Below are positions 8,050-15,213 of a DNA stretch of 64,000 nt, piece after piece (within the stretch, counting starts at the first letter, position 1; every line of letters starts with the position of its first letter). A model generated the notes under the pieces. The model searched no databases, was not told the origin of the DNA, and worked only from the letters and a program-made list of their open reading frames with translations. This DNA is from Rhizobium mongolense subsp. loessense (lineage in GTDB: Bacteria; Pseudomonadota; Alphaproteobacteria; Rhizobiales; Rhizobiaceae), in assembly GCF_900099775.1 (NCBI RefSeq), contig NZ_FMTM01000018.1:27616-91615 (forward strand), written 5' to 3'. The position numbers were made by a program, and so were the translations under genes.

Positions 8050-8440
8050 CCAAACGGCAGTAGACGGCCGGACGCCGGCCGGGAAGCGCGACGTCGACGA
8101 TCTCTCTCGAGTTGTATCGGTGCTGACCAAGTTCCCTCGAGCCTCACCTTGCGCTGCGTGGGCCGATCGTCCGGCCCGTTGATCGTCCCATTCAATCCTT
8201 CGGAAATACGCGGAAGGTAACGCGCTGAAAACTTCAGCCTGCCACTCGACATGCTGTTGGCGAACCATGCCGAATAGCTGGGCGCTAGAGGAGACGACTG
8301 CACCGAGTTCGGCTGAGCGCGAGCGATGAGACCGTCATCGGCCGTGACGGTTGTCTGGGCAAGCCTGATCCTTGCGCTATCGAGAGCTGTCTCTTCGCAT
8401 TCGAGGCTTACCGAGGGGCAGGCCGCTCCAGTTTCACAAC
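8050..8440 (-). pseudogene. decayed copy of the RND membrane-fusion protein gene
   Basis: Near-identical to the interior of the intact MFP gene (about 18640-19010): the minus strand keeps ARYLPRISEGLN, RQQHVEWQAEV and the flanking sequence but in several frames with indels, and both gene ends are missing. It lies head-to-head with the response regulator across a shared box, as expected if an MFP gene once stood here. Confidence 0.8.
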
Positions 8441-8472
8441 CGATGTCATCGCGCCCATGAGTGGTCGAACGA

Positions 8473-8510
8473 GCATTAAAACGGCCAAGTTAGTGTTAAG
8501 GTAGGTAAAA
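8473..8510. promoter_or_regulatory. CpxR-like box (copy G) upstream of the response regulator
   Basis: Read on the minus strand it is TTTTACC, CTTAACA, CTTGGCC, TTTAATG at the usual spacing. It lies between the MFP remnant and the regulator gene and resembles the box at 19592-19629 closely, flanks included. It suggests autoregulation of the two-component operon. Confidence 0.65.
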
Positions 8511-8571
8511 CTTGGTCGCGTGCTTGCATTTGTGCTGTATGAATGGCCAATATGAATGACGGACAAAATGA

Positions 8572-9258
8572 ATGACTAAGGTTCTCCTCATCGACGACGA
8601 TGTCGAGCTGACGACACTTCTGCAGGAATATCTGGGCGAAGAAGGATATGATGTCGCGACGGACGCAGACGGTCGCGCAGCTATTGCCGCTGCCGCCGGC
8701 AATACGGTCGATATCATCGTGCTCGATATCATGATGCCCCGAATGAACGGGATCGAGGTTCTCCAAAGGATCAGGAAGCTGAGCCAAATCCCCGTCCTGA
8801 TGTTGACTGCACGGGGGGATGACGTCGACAGGATAGCGGGCCTGAATCTTGGCGCCGACGACTATGTACCAAAGCCCTGTTCTCCGGGAGAGCTTGCCGC
8901 CAGGCTGCGTGCGATCCTTCGCCGAGCGGGACAGCCCGCAGCCGGCGCGTCAACTGATACGTTAAAAGCGGGGCAACTCGTAATCCATCCTGGCAGTAGA
9001 ACCGCCGAATGGCGCGGCGAGCCTTTGGATCTTACCGGTACCGAGTTCAGCCTGCTCGAAGTCCTCGCTCGCAGTGCCGGCCAACTGGTGTCGAAGCAGG
9101 ACATCTCGAAACGGGCCTTTGGAAAGCCGTTGACTCCATTCGATCGTCGCATCGACGTCCATATCAGCAGCGTTCGTCAGAAGCTCGGGCTCAGGGAGGA
9201 TGGGCAATCCTGGATCCAATCCGTTCGTGGCCAAGGCTATCAACTTCTCATGGACTGA
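8572..9258 (+). CDS. CpxR-like OmpR-family response regulator
   Basis: 228 aa. The receiver domain (1-115) has the acidic pocket DDD at 8-10, phospho-acceptor Asp52 (LDIMMP), Thr79 and Lys101 (PKP). The winged-helix domain (about 130-228) ends in RRIDVHISSVRQKLG and SVRGQGYQLLMD. The N-terminus (MTKVLLIDDDVELTTLLQEY) and LGADDYVPKP...ELAARLRAILRRA follow E. coli CpxR closely. It should bind the GTAAA-type boxes scattered over the first 20 kb, including the one before its own gene. The kinase gene starts 2 bp after its stop. A remnant of a second copy is at 19.64-19.71 kb. Confidence 0.93.
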   Translation: MTKVLLIDDDVELTTLLQEYLGEEGYDVATDADGRAAIAAAAGNTVDIIVLDIMMPRMNGIEVLQRIRKLSQIPVLMLTARGDDVDRIAGLNLGADDYVPKPCSPGELAARLRAILRRAGQPAAGASTDTLKAGQLVIHPGSRTAEWRGEPLDLTGTEFSLLEVLARSAGQLVSKQDISKRAFGKPLTPFDRRIDVHISSVRQKLGLREDGQSWIQSVRGQGYQLLMD

Positions 9259-9260
9259 CC

Positions 9261-10580
9261 ATGCCCCGGCTCTTTTGGAAGTTTTTCACGACAATTTGGC
9301 TCACCCTTGCGGCAACGGTCACGGTAATAATCCTACTCGTCAACTACTTTCAGACGGTTCCCTTCGCTCGTGAACTGGAGCTTCGGGAGCAGGAATTCAT
9401 TCTAAACCTGACCGCGAACGTGCTTGCAAAGGATGGCGAGGATGCCTCGGCGCGTTTGGTGCGCGCAAGTGAGGATACGGTGCCACTCGGCCTCACGATT
9501 TCCAAAGCCGCCGAATCCGGTGCATGCGCGAACGAGAACATCGTCGACACAAGGTTCATCGTGAAGGACGGGGTTTGTTACCGGATCTCCGTTTCCGGAC
9601 AAGCCAGCCTCGTTTTCGACTACCTTGCTCTGTTGATGCCGTGGATTGCTATATTCGTCTCGAGCACGATAGCGGCGGCGGCGCTTGCCCGATACCTCAT
9701 TCGCCCTGTCGTGCACCTTCGCGACGGCCTGAGCGCGCTTGCCCACGGCCGATTCAATGTGCGGATCGGGGATAAGATGGCCGGCCGTAGGGACGAGGTG
9801 ACCGCGCTTGCGCATGATTTTGATTCCACTGCCGCGCGGCTGCAGGAGCTTCAGGAAGCACAACAGAGGCTCTTTCATGATGTGTCCCATGAATTGCGCT
9901 CGCCGTTGTCTCGCCTGCAGGCGGCTGTCGGCGTTCTTCGCCAAAGTCCAGCGAAACTCGGCGCGATGCTGGACCGCATGGACCGGGAGGTCGAACGGCT
10001 CGATGCGCTGGTGGGCGAAGTCCTGACCCTTGCCCGGCTGACGGCCGGATCAAGCCTTCCGCTGAAAACGCAGACCCTAGATGTCATCGACCTCCTGAAT
10101 GAAATCCTGGGCGATGCAGCGTTCGAAGCCCAGGCACGGGAAGTCTCGATTACAGCGAGTGTCGATGGCATCTTCCTCGCCGAGGTCGAAGGCGAACTAA
10201 TCTACAGGGCGCTCGAAAATGTCGTCCGCAACGCCATCAAGTACACTGCCGAGCACTCGCAAATATCCGTGCTTTGCGAGACGACAGCCGACCTTCTCAA
10301 GGTCTGCGTCATGGATCAGGGACCAGGCGTCAGGCGAGACGAACTCGAACGTATCTTCCAGCCGTTCTCGCGAGGGAACGAGGCAGTGTCGAGGGGCGGA
10401 TACGGTCTGGGGCTTGCGATTACCCGGCAGGCCATCGAGCGCCATGGAGGGCGGGTGTATGCGTCCCTCCCGGACGCCGGCGGGTTGGCCATCACCATCG
10501 AGCTTCCTCGCAAGCCGACGAGACATGGCCAGACGGACGAAAAGTCTGAACTGGATCGATCAACCAAGCGGAAAAGATAG
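9261..10580 (+). CDS. CpxA-like sensor histidine kinase
   Basis: ATG at 9261, 439 aa; a longer upstream frame overlaps the regulator and was rejected. TM1 at about 10-30, periplasmic loop about 31-121, TM2 at 122-145, HAMP 146-200, dimerisation/phosphoacceptor HDVSHELRSPLSRLQ with His210, then N box (ENVVRNAIKYTAE), G1 (DQGPGVR), F (FQPFSRG) and G2 (GYGLGLAI). The pattern matches CpxA. The short periplasmic loop holds two cysteines (Cys89, Cys106) that could form a disulfide, an inference. Its signal is probably envelope stress, given the box-bearing genes around it. Confidence 0.93.
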   Translation: MPRLFWKFFTTIWLTLAATVTVIILLVNYFQTVPFARELELREQEFILNLTANVLAKDGEDASARLVRASEDTVPLGLTISKAAESGACANENIVDTRFIVKDGVCYRISVSGQASLVFDYLALLMPWIAIFVSSTIAAAALARYLIRPVVHLRDGLSALAHGRFNVRIGDKMAGRRDEVTALAHDFDSTAARLQELQEAQQRLFHDVSHELRSPLSRLQAAVGVLRQSPAKLGAMLDRMDREVERLDALVGEVLTLARLTAGSSLPLKTQTLDVIDLLNEILGDAAFEAQAREVSITASVDGIFLAEVEGELIYRALENVVRNAIKYTAEHSQISVLCETTADLLKVCVMDQGPGVRRDELERIFQPFSRGNEAVSRGGYGLGLAITRQAIERHGGRVYASLPDAGGLAITIELPRKPTRHGQTDEKSELDRSTKRKR

Positions 10581-10650
10581 AGGGATAGCGGCTGCCGCGG
10601 ACGAGACGGCACGGCTCGAAACTCGGCCACCGACAGAACCTGCTTCCAGG

Positions 10651-10726
10651 ATTTACCCAACTTTACAATGCCTTTACCGACGTTAACGCTGACGTCGGTA
10701 AACCTGAACCTGCAACCTCGGTTCAG
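10651..10726 (+). promoter_or_regulatory. CpxR-like box plus hairpin (copy E)
   Basis: 38-bp box at 10651-10688 (ATTTACC, CTTTACA, CTTTACCG, GTTAACG), GTAAAC as possible -10, inverted repeat CTGAAC-N11-GTTCAG at 10704-10726, ATG at 10739. It is followed by a dead copy of the DUF3313 start, so it may now drive only the EAL gene at 10964. Confidence 0.7.
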
Positions 10727-10738
10727 AAGATTCGGCTC

Positions 10739-10800
10739 ATGACCTATAGCTTCCAACTACCTGAAATCCACCCGTAGGCCGCGCTCCGCGTCAACTCGCA
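10739..10800 (+). pseudogene. remnant of the DUF3313 gene start
   Basis: ATG at the conserved position encodes MTYSFQLPEIHP then TAG; the intact DUF3313 protein starts MTFSFRLPKNHL, and the nucleotide similarity continues past the stop. The rest of the gene is absent. Confidence 0.6.
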
Positions 10801-10963
10801 TCACTCAGTGAGCGTCGGATGCCGACAGATGGTCTGCAGGTGGTTGGATCCTATCTGAAGGGTGGCCAGCTGATCGAGAACTGACCTTAGATTGAATATC
10901 CTTTCGCAACTTTTCCATTCCGCATGCTCTTAGCCGAAGGACAACCAGAAATGGATTGGGATT

Positions 10964-11725
10964 ATGAGCTTCGATAACGACTATATCGCCCAAAGTGTTC
11001 TAGAAGCGATGCGGCATGGGCGCATCGGCTTTTCGCTGCAACACGTGAATTCGGTGGGCGAGGGGTGTCATGCCCTTTACTCCGAATGCTTGGGGCGGCT
11101 CATCGAGCCAAATGGAAGCGTCATCGACTCGAACGAGTTCATGGCCTATCTTGAGAGTTCGGGAAATGCACCTGCATTCGATCGCCACATGTTGTCGTTG
11201 GCATTCGCATGGCTTTCGACCAATGAAAATAGTACGCTCGGAGTAAATCTTTCAGGGGAGAACTTGTTCAACACGAAGTATTGGACTCGTCTCTACGACC
11301 AGCTCTATGGGTACCGATCGATTGCTTCTCGACTTGTGCTTGAGATATCCGAAATCGCTCCGGCCTTCCTACCGACAGCGAACGAGCTTATCCAAGATCT
11401 TCGCTTGCTCGGCTACAAAGTAGCGATCGACGATTTTGGGACGGGATTCTGCACGCCAGAATCACTTTTTTCCATCGCTGTGGATATCGTGAAAATCGAC
11501 GCGTTCTTCGTCCGCGATCATATGCGCCAAGATGTGGAGCGTTTCCTCAATCACATTGTCGGCTTGGCAGCATGCGCGGCCCCGGTGGTCGTCGTTGAAG
11601 GAGTAGAGACTTATTGCCAGTTCAAACTCGCAAAGCAGGCCGGTTGCACACATGTACAGGGCTTTCTGCTCTCCGAGCCGACCCTTTCTCCTTCGTTCAT
11701 GGGTGTGGCGGGTTTGGTGGCATAG
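10964..11725 (+). CDS. EAL-domain protein (putative c-di-GMP phosphodiesterase)
   Basis: 253 aa, a stand-alone EAL domain. The signature motif reads ECL (YSECLGRL) instead of EAL. Other active-site positions are present: NLSG, LEISE, IDDFGTG, VKIDAFF, VEGVET and QGF. It may hydrolyse c-di-GMP or act as a binding protein. No membrane segment or sensor domain. It lies about 275 bp downstream of the orphan box E with only dead sequence between, so it could be under CpxR-like control. Confidence 0.85.
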   Translation: MSFDNDYIAQSVLEAMRHGRIGFSLQHVNSVGEGCHALYSECLGRLIEPNGSVIDSNEFMAYLESSGNAPAFDRHMLSLAFAWLSTNENSTLGVNLSGENLFNTKYWTRLYDQLYGYRSIASRLVLEISEIAPAFLPTANELIQDLRLLGYKVAIDDFGTGFCTPESLFSIAVDIVKIDAFFVRDHMRQDVERFLNHIVGLAACAAPVVVVEGVETYCQFKLAKQAGCTHVQGFLLSEPTLSPSFMGVAGLVA

Positions 11726-11789
11726 CACGGTCTTTCCTCCCGCTGATCTCGCTTCGCTATTCCCATGCCCGCGTCCTGCACTGAGGTCA

Positions 11790-11880
11790 CAATTCTCAAG
11801 TCCGCCTGGCATTGGAAAGACGACGATTGCCCGCGCTTTGGCACAGCGGCTGAATGCGGTCTTGTGCGCGCGTTGCAAGG
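11790..11880 (+). pseudogene. fragment with a P-loop (kinase/ATPase-like)
   Basis: One frame reads SSPPGIGKTTIARALAQRLN, a P-loop N-terminus like small kinases or AAA proteins, but it has no start, no continuation beyond about 30 residues, and the first Gly is Ser. It lies within a 570-bp patchwork of broken sequence. Confidence 0.3.
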
Positions 11881-12064
11881 GTATCCCCCGATCAGCCGTT
11901 TCGCAGCCATAGCGAAACCGCATTCCGGGAAGAAGAATCTCCTTGACGCCGGTGGCAGGCGGCAGGCGCCCGATCGGTTTGGCGAGCTCGGCTACGTCCT
12001 CTTCGAGATGATTGGCCACACCGAACCCCACGGGATTATGGCTATTGTGGGCCATTGAACCCGC

Positions 12065-12260
12065 TATCCCTCCTTTCGCGGGCATCCGCAAACCGGTGCT
12101 GGTTGAGGTATTTCGATCGAAAGCGTCCGTTGAAGGCTTCGATGAAGCCGCTATCCGTCGGCTTTCCCGGTCGTGGGTAGTGGTAGTGGACCGGTCAAAG
12201 TCGAGCGCTCCGGCGGCAACAGCCCGGCGTACTTTTTCTTCCAGTAAAGTAGGTCGCCTG
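12065..12260 (-). mobile_element. IS3-family transposase remnant (internal deletion)
   Basis: The minus strand carries LLYWKKKYAGLLPPE, typical of an IS3-family OrfA, then in another frame RPGKPTDSGFIEAFNGRFRS and KYLNQHRF, the C-terminal DDE region of OrfB. The middle and both ends are missing and no inverted repeats were found. Inactive. Confidence 0.75.
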
Positions 12261-12299
12261 CTTCTCAGAGTCGCCGTGCTTTTTAAACTATTCTAGAAA

Positions 12300-12375
12300 T
12301 TTTACCCAACTTTACATGCCCTTTACTACCGTTAACACTGGCATGGGTAAAACCTGAACTTAGATCCCTGTTCAG
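12300..12375 (+). promoter_or_regulatory. CpxR-like box plus hairpin (copy F) of the LpxO-like gene
   Basis: 38-bp box at 12300-12337 (TTTTACCC, CTTTACA, CTTTACTA, GTTAACA), TAAAAC as possible -10, inverted repeat CTGAAC-N10-GTTCAG at 12354-12375, leader ATG at 12387. Confidence 0.75.
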
Positions 12376-12386
12376 GATTTTCGCAA

Positions 12387-12605
12387 ATGACCTTCAGATC
12401 CGAGTTATCTGGACTACGTTCGCATGCAACGCCCTGCGCAACAGAGATGGGCCACCTCTCAATCGGTACACCAGGGCAAAGCCGGTCACCACCCGTGCAT
12501 CCCCCGCTGCCATCTCGCGCCGCTCAAGGAAAAACTGACCAACGGCCACCATCGCCGCTCCCACGACTATCAACTATCCGTTTCACAACGTCATCGAGGC
12601 AATGA
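12387..12605 (+). CDS. 72-codon upstream ORF before the LpxO-like gene
   Basis: ATG at the conserved position after box F; it begins MTFRSELSGL, like the other MTF leaders, and runs as a proline/serine-rich frame to a TGA at 12603-12605, one base before the ATG of the hydroxylase. The composition does not look like a folded protein. Coupled translation or a captured 5' fragment are both possible. Confidence 0.35.
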   Translation: MTFRSELSGLRSHATPCATEMGHLSIGTPGQSRSPPVHPPLPSRAAQGKTDQRPPSPLPRLSTIRFTTSSRQ

Positions 12606-12606
12606 G

Positions 12607-13293
12607 ATGTCACGCATCTACGATTTTGCATCCAAAGTAGTCCGGCGTATTTACGAAAAACGTATCAATGCGCCAGCAATTCTTGACGCAGCTACCGAAT
12701 TTCCGAATTCAACGAAATTCATCGCTGATTGGCAGAGCATCCGCGAAGAAGCGTTCGCGGTGCGTCTGAACAGGGCGCCCCGCTTCCACGACCTCATGCC
12801 GGAGCAAACTGAAATTTCGGCGAGTGACGGTCTTGATTGGCGTATGTTCATACTCAAGGCCTACGACGTTGCTGTTCCCGAAAACCTCGCGCGGATGCCG
12901 GTTCTCAGCCGACTGCTCTTCGAATGCCCTGAAGTCAAATCCGCGGCCATTTCTTTCCTGGCTCCTGGAAAGCATATCCCTATCCATCGCGGACCCTTCC
13001 GGGGAATCATGAGATTTCACCTTGGCTTGGACATCCCACGGCAGGCAGATGGTAGTCCCGCAACCGTCATGGTGATTAACGACCAGGAGAAGCGAATCTC
13101 CGACGGAGAAGGCATGTTATGGGATGACACCTTCCCACACGCGGTGACAAATTACGCCAATCAAGCTCGCGTCGCTCTTCTCCTGGACGTCTGGCGTCCG
13201 AGAATGCCGCTAGACATGGAAATCCTGTCTCGGCTGATTGTTCGCGGGGTGCAAGCAGGAATGCGCTACAGAGGAGTGTCTTTCGCCGCCTGA
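12607..13293 (+). CDS. aspartyl/asparaginyl beta-hydroxylase family, LpxO-like
   Basis: 228 aa. The start at 12607 was chosen over an upstream in-frame ATG because the family N-terminus begins here. The cupin core holds the Fe(II)/2-oxoglutarate pattern: PGKHIPIHRGPFRGIMRFHL with the first metal-site region, then GMLWDDTFPHAVTNYA with the second His, then Arg in QARVALLLDVWRP. This matches LpxO, which 2-hydroxylates lipid A acyl chains. Lipid A or another envelope lipid is a plausible target, by inference. Preceded by a CpxR-like box element. Confidence 0.8.
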   Translation: MSRIYDFASKVVRRIYEKRINAPAILDAATEFPNSTKFIADWQSIREEAFAVRLNRAPRFHDLMPEQTEISASDGLDWRMFILKAYDVAVPENLARMPVLSRLLFECPEVKSAAISFLAPGKHIPIHRGPFRGIMRFHLGLDIPRQADGSPATVMVINDQEKRISDGEGMLWDDTFPHAVTNYANQARVALLLDVWRPRMPLDMEILSRLIVRGVQAGMRYRGVSFAA

Positions 13294-13859
13294 ATGTAAT
13301 CCCGCATTGGAGTGAGCCTGCGGACGGGGCGACGACCGAAGAAGTTTAGATGTTGCTGACTGACCATTGTTGCCACAGCGCATATGCGGAAGATCGGCAT
13401 CGGTTAGGATGGGCAATTGTCGGGGACGTGAAGCATAGCTGATCCGAACATTCGGTCACCAGCAGAAAACGACTGTTTCGGAGATCGCGGGAGTGCCTTG
13501 GGATGGCTTCCGAAACTGCTCTTGAATTTTACGCGAGGCGGTCGACGATAGCGTCGGCAATCGTTGAATTGCCGATTAGTCCTACCAGTGATCGACGGGC
13601 ACCTGACGGATGATGGGAGATCGCTTCTCGCGCCCCTCGAGCTCCAGGAGATTGCGACGCAGGAAACCATCACCGTCACTCGATAAGACAGAAGATAAAA
13701 CCTCAGCCATCGCGGGAGCTTCGGCCAAGCCATCATAAATGGCATCGGGTTCTAAGCCGGACATCAAGGTGTGGCAGTCCACCTTGGGACTATATGACGT
13801 CATAGGGATTCGTAATTGCGAGCCCTCTCGGGCGCTTTTTAAGTTTAGCCACAGGTCGA
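13294..13859. other. intergenic stretch, nothing certain
   Basis: Apart from the doubtful minus-strand ORF at 13582-13803, no gene, repeat or RNA could be supported here. Confidence 0.4.
13582..13803 (-). CDS. doubtful small ORF, 73 aa
   Basis: MTSYSPKVDCHTLMSGLEPD... has protein-like composition (EAPAMAEVLSSVLSSDGDGF) and lies just downstream of the patatin-like gene on the same strand. There is no good ribosome site and no recognised family. Confidence 0.25.
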   Translation of the reverse strand: MTSYSPKVDCHTLMSGLEPDAIYDGLAEAPAMAEVLSSVLSSDGDGFLRRNLLELEGREKRSPIIRQVPVDHW

Positions 13860-15011
13860 TCAGCGAAAAACCGGGCTGTCTTTCCAAAGAGTTCCAGCGG
13901 CAGCCTCCGCATATCCGAGGTTATAGACGGCGCGCATATAGTTGGTGTTGAACGGATCGAGCATCGAATAGGGGACCTGGACGTCGATCGACGCGAGATG
14001 GAAACTTGCGTTGGTCAGTTTGGAGTAGTTATAGAGGGCCGTCAGTGCGCTCTGTGTCTGCGACTTGACGAAGATCGAATATGCCCTTGCGATCACAGAT
14101 AGAGTTTTATCCGGTGTGATGGAATATTCCGGCATCAGCGCGTTGTTCACGATCACATAAAAGTCGACGCTTTGTCTTTTGGTTGCCAGACGGGTGCTGC
14201 TTGTCAGCAGAAACTGTGGAAATGTGAGGATCTGAGACGCGGAACCTCCATCCGAGTGCATTTCCTCGAAGTGACGCCCACCCGACTCCGCCTTGATCAT
14301 GACTGCCGGGTAGACGCCTGGGATGCTCGACGACGCCACTAGAATGTCCTGAAACAGCTTCAGCGCGTCCGGCCGGCCGCTGTTGGCGATGACGCCCATG
14401 TTCCAAACGACGGCACGCTGGGTGTCGAGGTTGGTCGTCAGAACGAGAAGGCGGCGACCCTTGCGATGTTCGGCTGCAACCCGGTGCAGGATGGCGGGCG
14501 TGATAAAGCGCTCGACCATCCGTCTCAATGGGTCGGCCCTCAGCAAGCTCGGCCCAAACAATCCTCCGGCTCGCTTGCTTCGGACAAGGTCTTCGGCGAC
14601 GCCGCTCGTGTAGAGATGCACCAGGGTGTCGTCGTAAGACGATCCCAGGAACGCAAAAGGTGCAATCAGGGCTCCGGTACTGACGCCGGTGACGACATCG
14701 AATTGCGGGCGGCTCTTCTCGGCGCTCCACGCAGAGAGCACGCCGACGCTGAAGGCGCCGCCGGCGCCGCCGCCCGAGATCATCAGAGAGGTGAGCCTAT
14801 TCCGCCGGGTCGCCGGCCTCCAGTCGAGGGTATTTCGTGGAGCCTCATCAGAACGGACGTCGAGATAGGAACGGATTTCGCCGTAGCCAGCGATGGTAGC
14901 TGTTTCAGCCTCCTTCGCATCAAGGGCTCTGTCAAGCGTCTGCGTGCATCCGAACAAGATGAAAGCGATCGGAACCAGAGCGATAAGTGCTCGCATCAGG
15001 CGCATCTTCAA
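13860..15011 (-). CDS. patatin-like phospholipase lipoprotein
   Basis: 383 aa. Lipoprotein signal with ILFGC (Cys22). Oxyanion loop GGGAGGAFSVG at about residues 80-90, nucleophile GVSTG with Ser111, and DGG (SDGGSASQ) for the catalytic Asp: the full patatin dyad. It is predicted to be a lipid acyl hydrolase anchored in the envelope. It lies downstream of the RND pump gene on the same strand with a 200-bp gap, so it may belong to the efflux transcription unit. Confidence 0.88.
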   Translation of the reverse strand: MKMRLMRALIALVPIAFILFGCTQTLDRALDAKEAETATIAGYGEIRSYLDVRSDEAPRNTLDWRPATRRNRLTSLMISGGGAGGAFSVGVLSAWSAEKSRPQFDVVTGVSTGALIAPFAFLGSSYDDTLVHLYTSGVAEDLVRSKRAGGLFGPSLLRADPLRRMVERFITPAILHRVAAEHRKGRRLLVLTTNLDTQRAVVWNMGVIANSGRPDALKLFQDILVASSSIPGVYPAVMIKAESGGRHFEEMHSDGGSASQILTFPQFLLTSSTRLATKRQSVDFYVIVNNALMPEYSITPDKTLSVIARAYSIFVKSQTQSALTALYNYSKLTNASFHLASIDVQVPYSMLDPFNTNYMRAVYNLGYAEAAAGTLWKDSPVFR

Positions 15012-15213
15012 AGGCAGGGCCGTTTCGATGCATCGTTACCCGACCGGCGCACTTGGGGTGGCAGGACGCGCAGGCGGCGCGGGGCCGCCTGCGGGGGGTG
15101 TACGTCCCGCGGCCTCGTTCCGGGGGAGGGAACTCGACCGAAGAGGTTGCCATACAGATCAACAGGCATCGCCTCGACCCTGACCATCTGGCCAATTGTT
15201 CGCGAAGAAACAA

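Noticed and set aside
11462..12091. 209-aa minus-strand open frame crossing the EAL gene end and the scrambled region
   Set aside because: It is antisense to the EAL gene and to the P-loop fragment, with no recognisable domain.
15012..15213. possible gene between the patatin-like and RND genes
   Set aside because: Only overlapping short frames of low-complexity Gly/Ala/Arg composition; no ribosome site or family motif.
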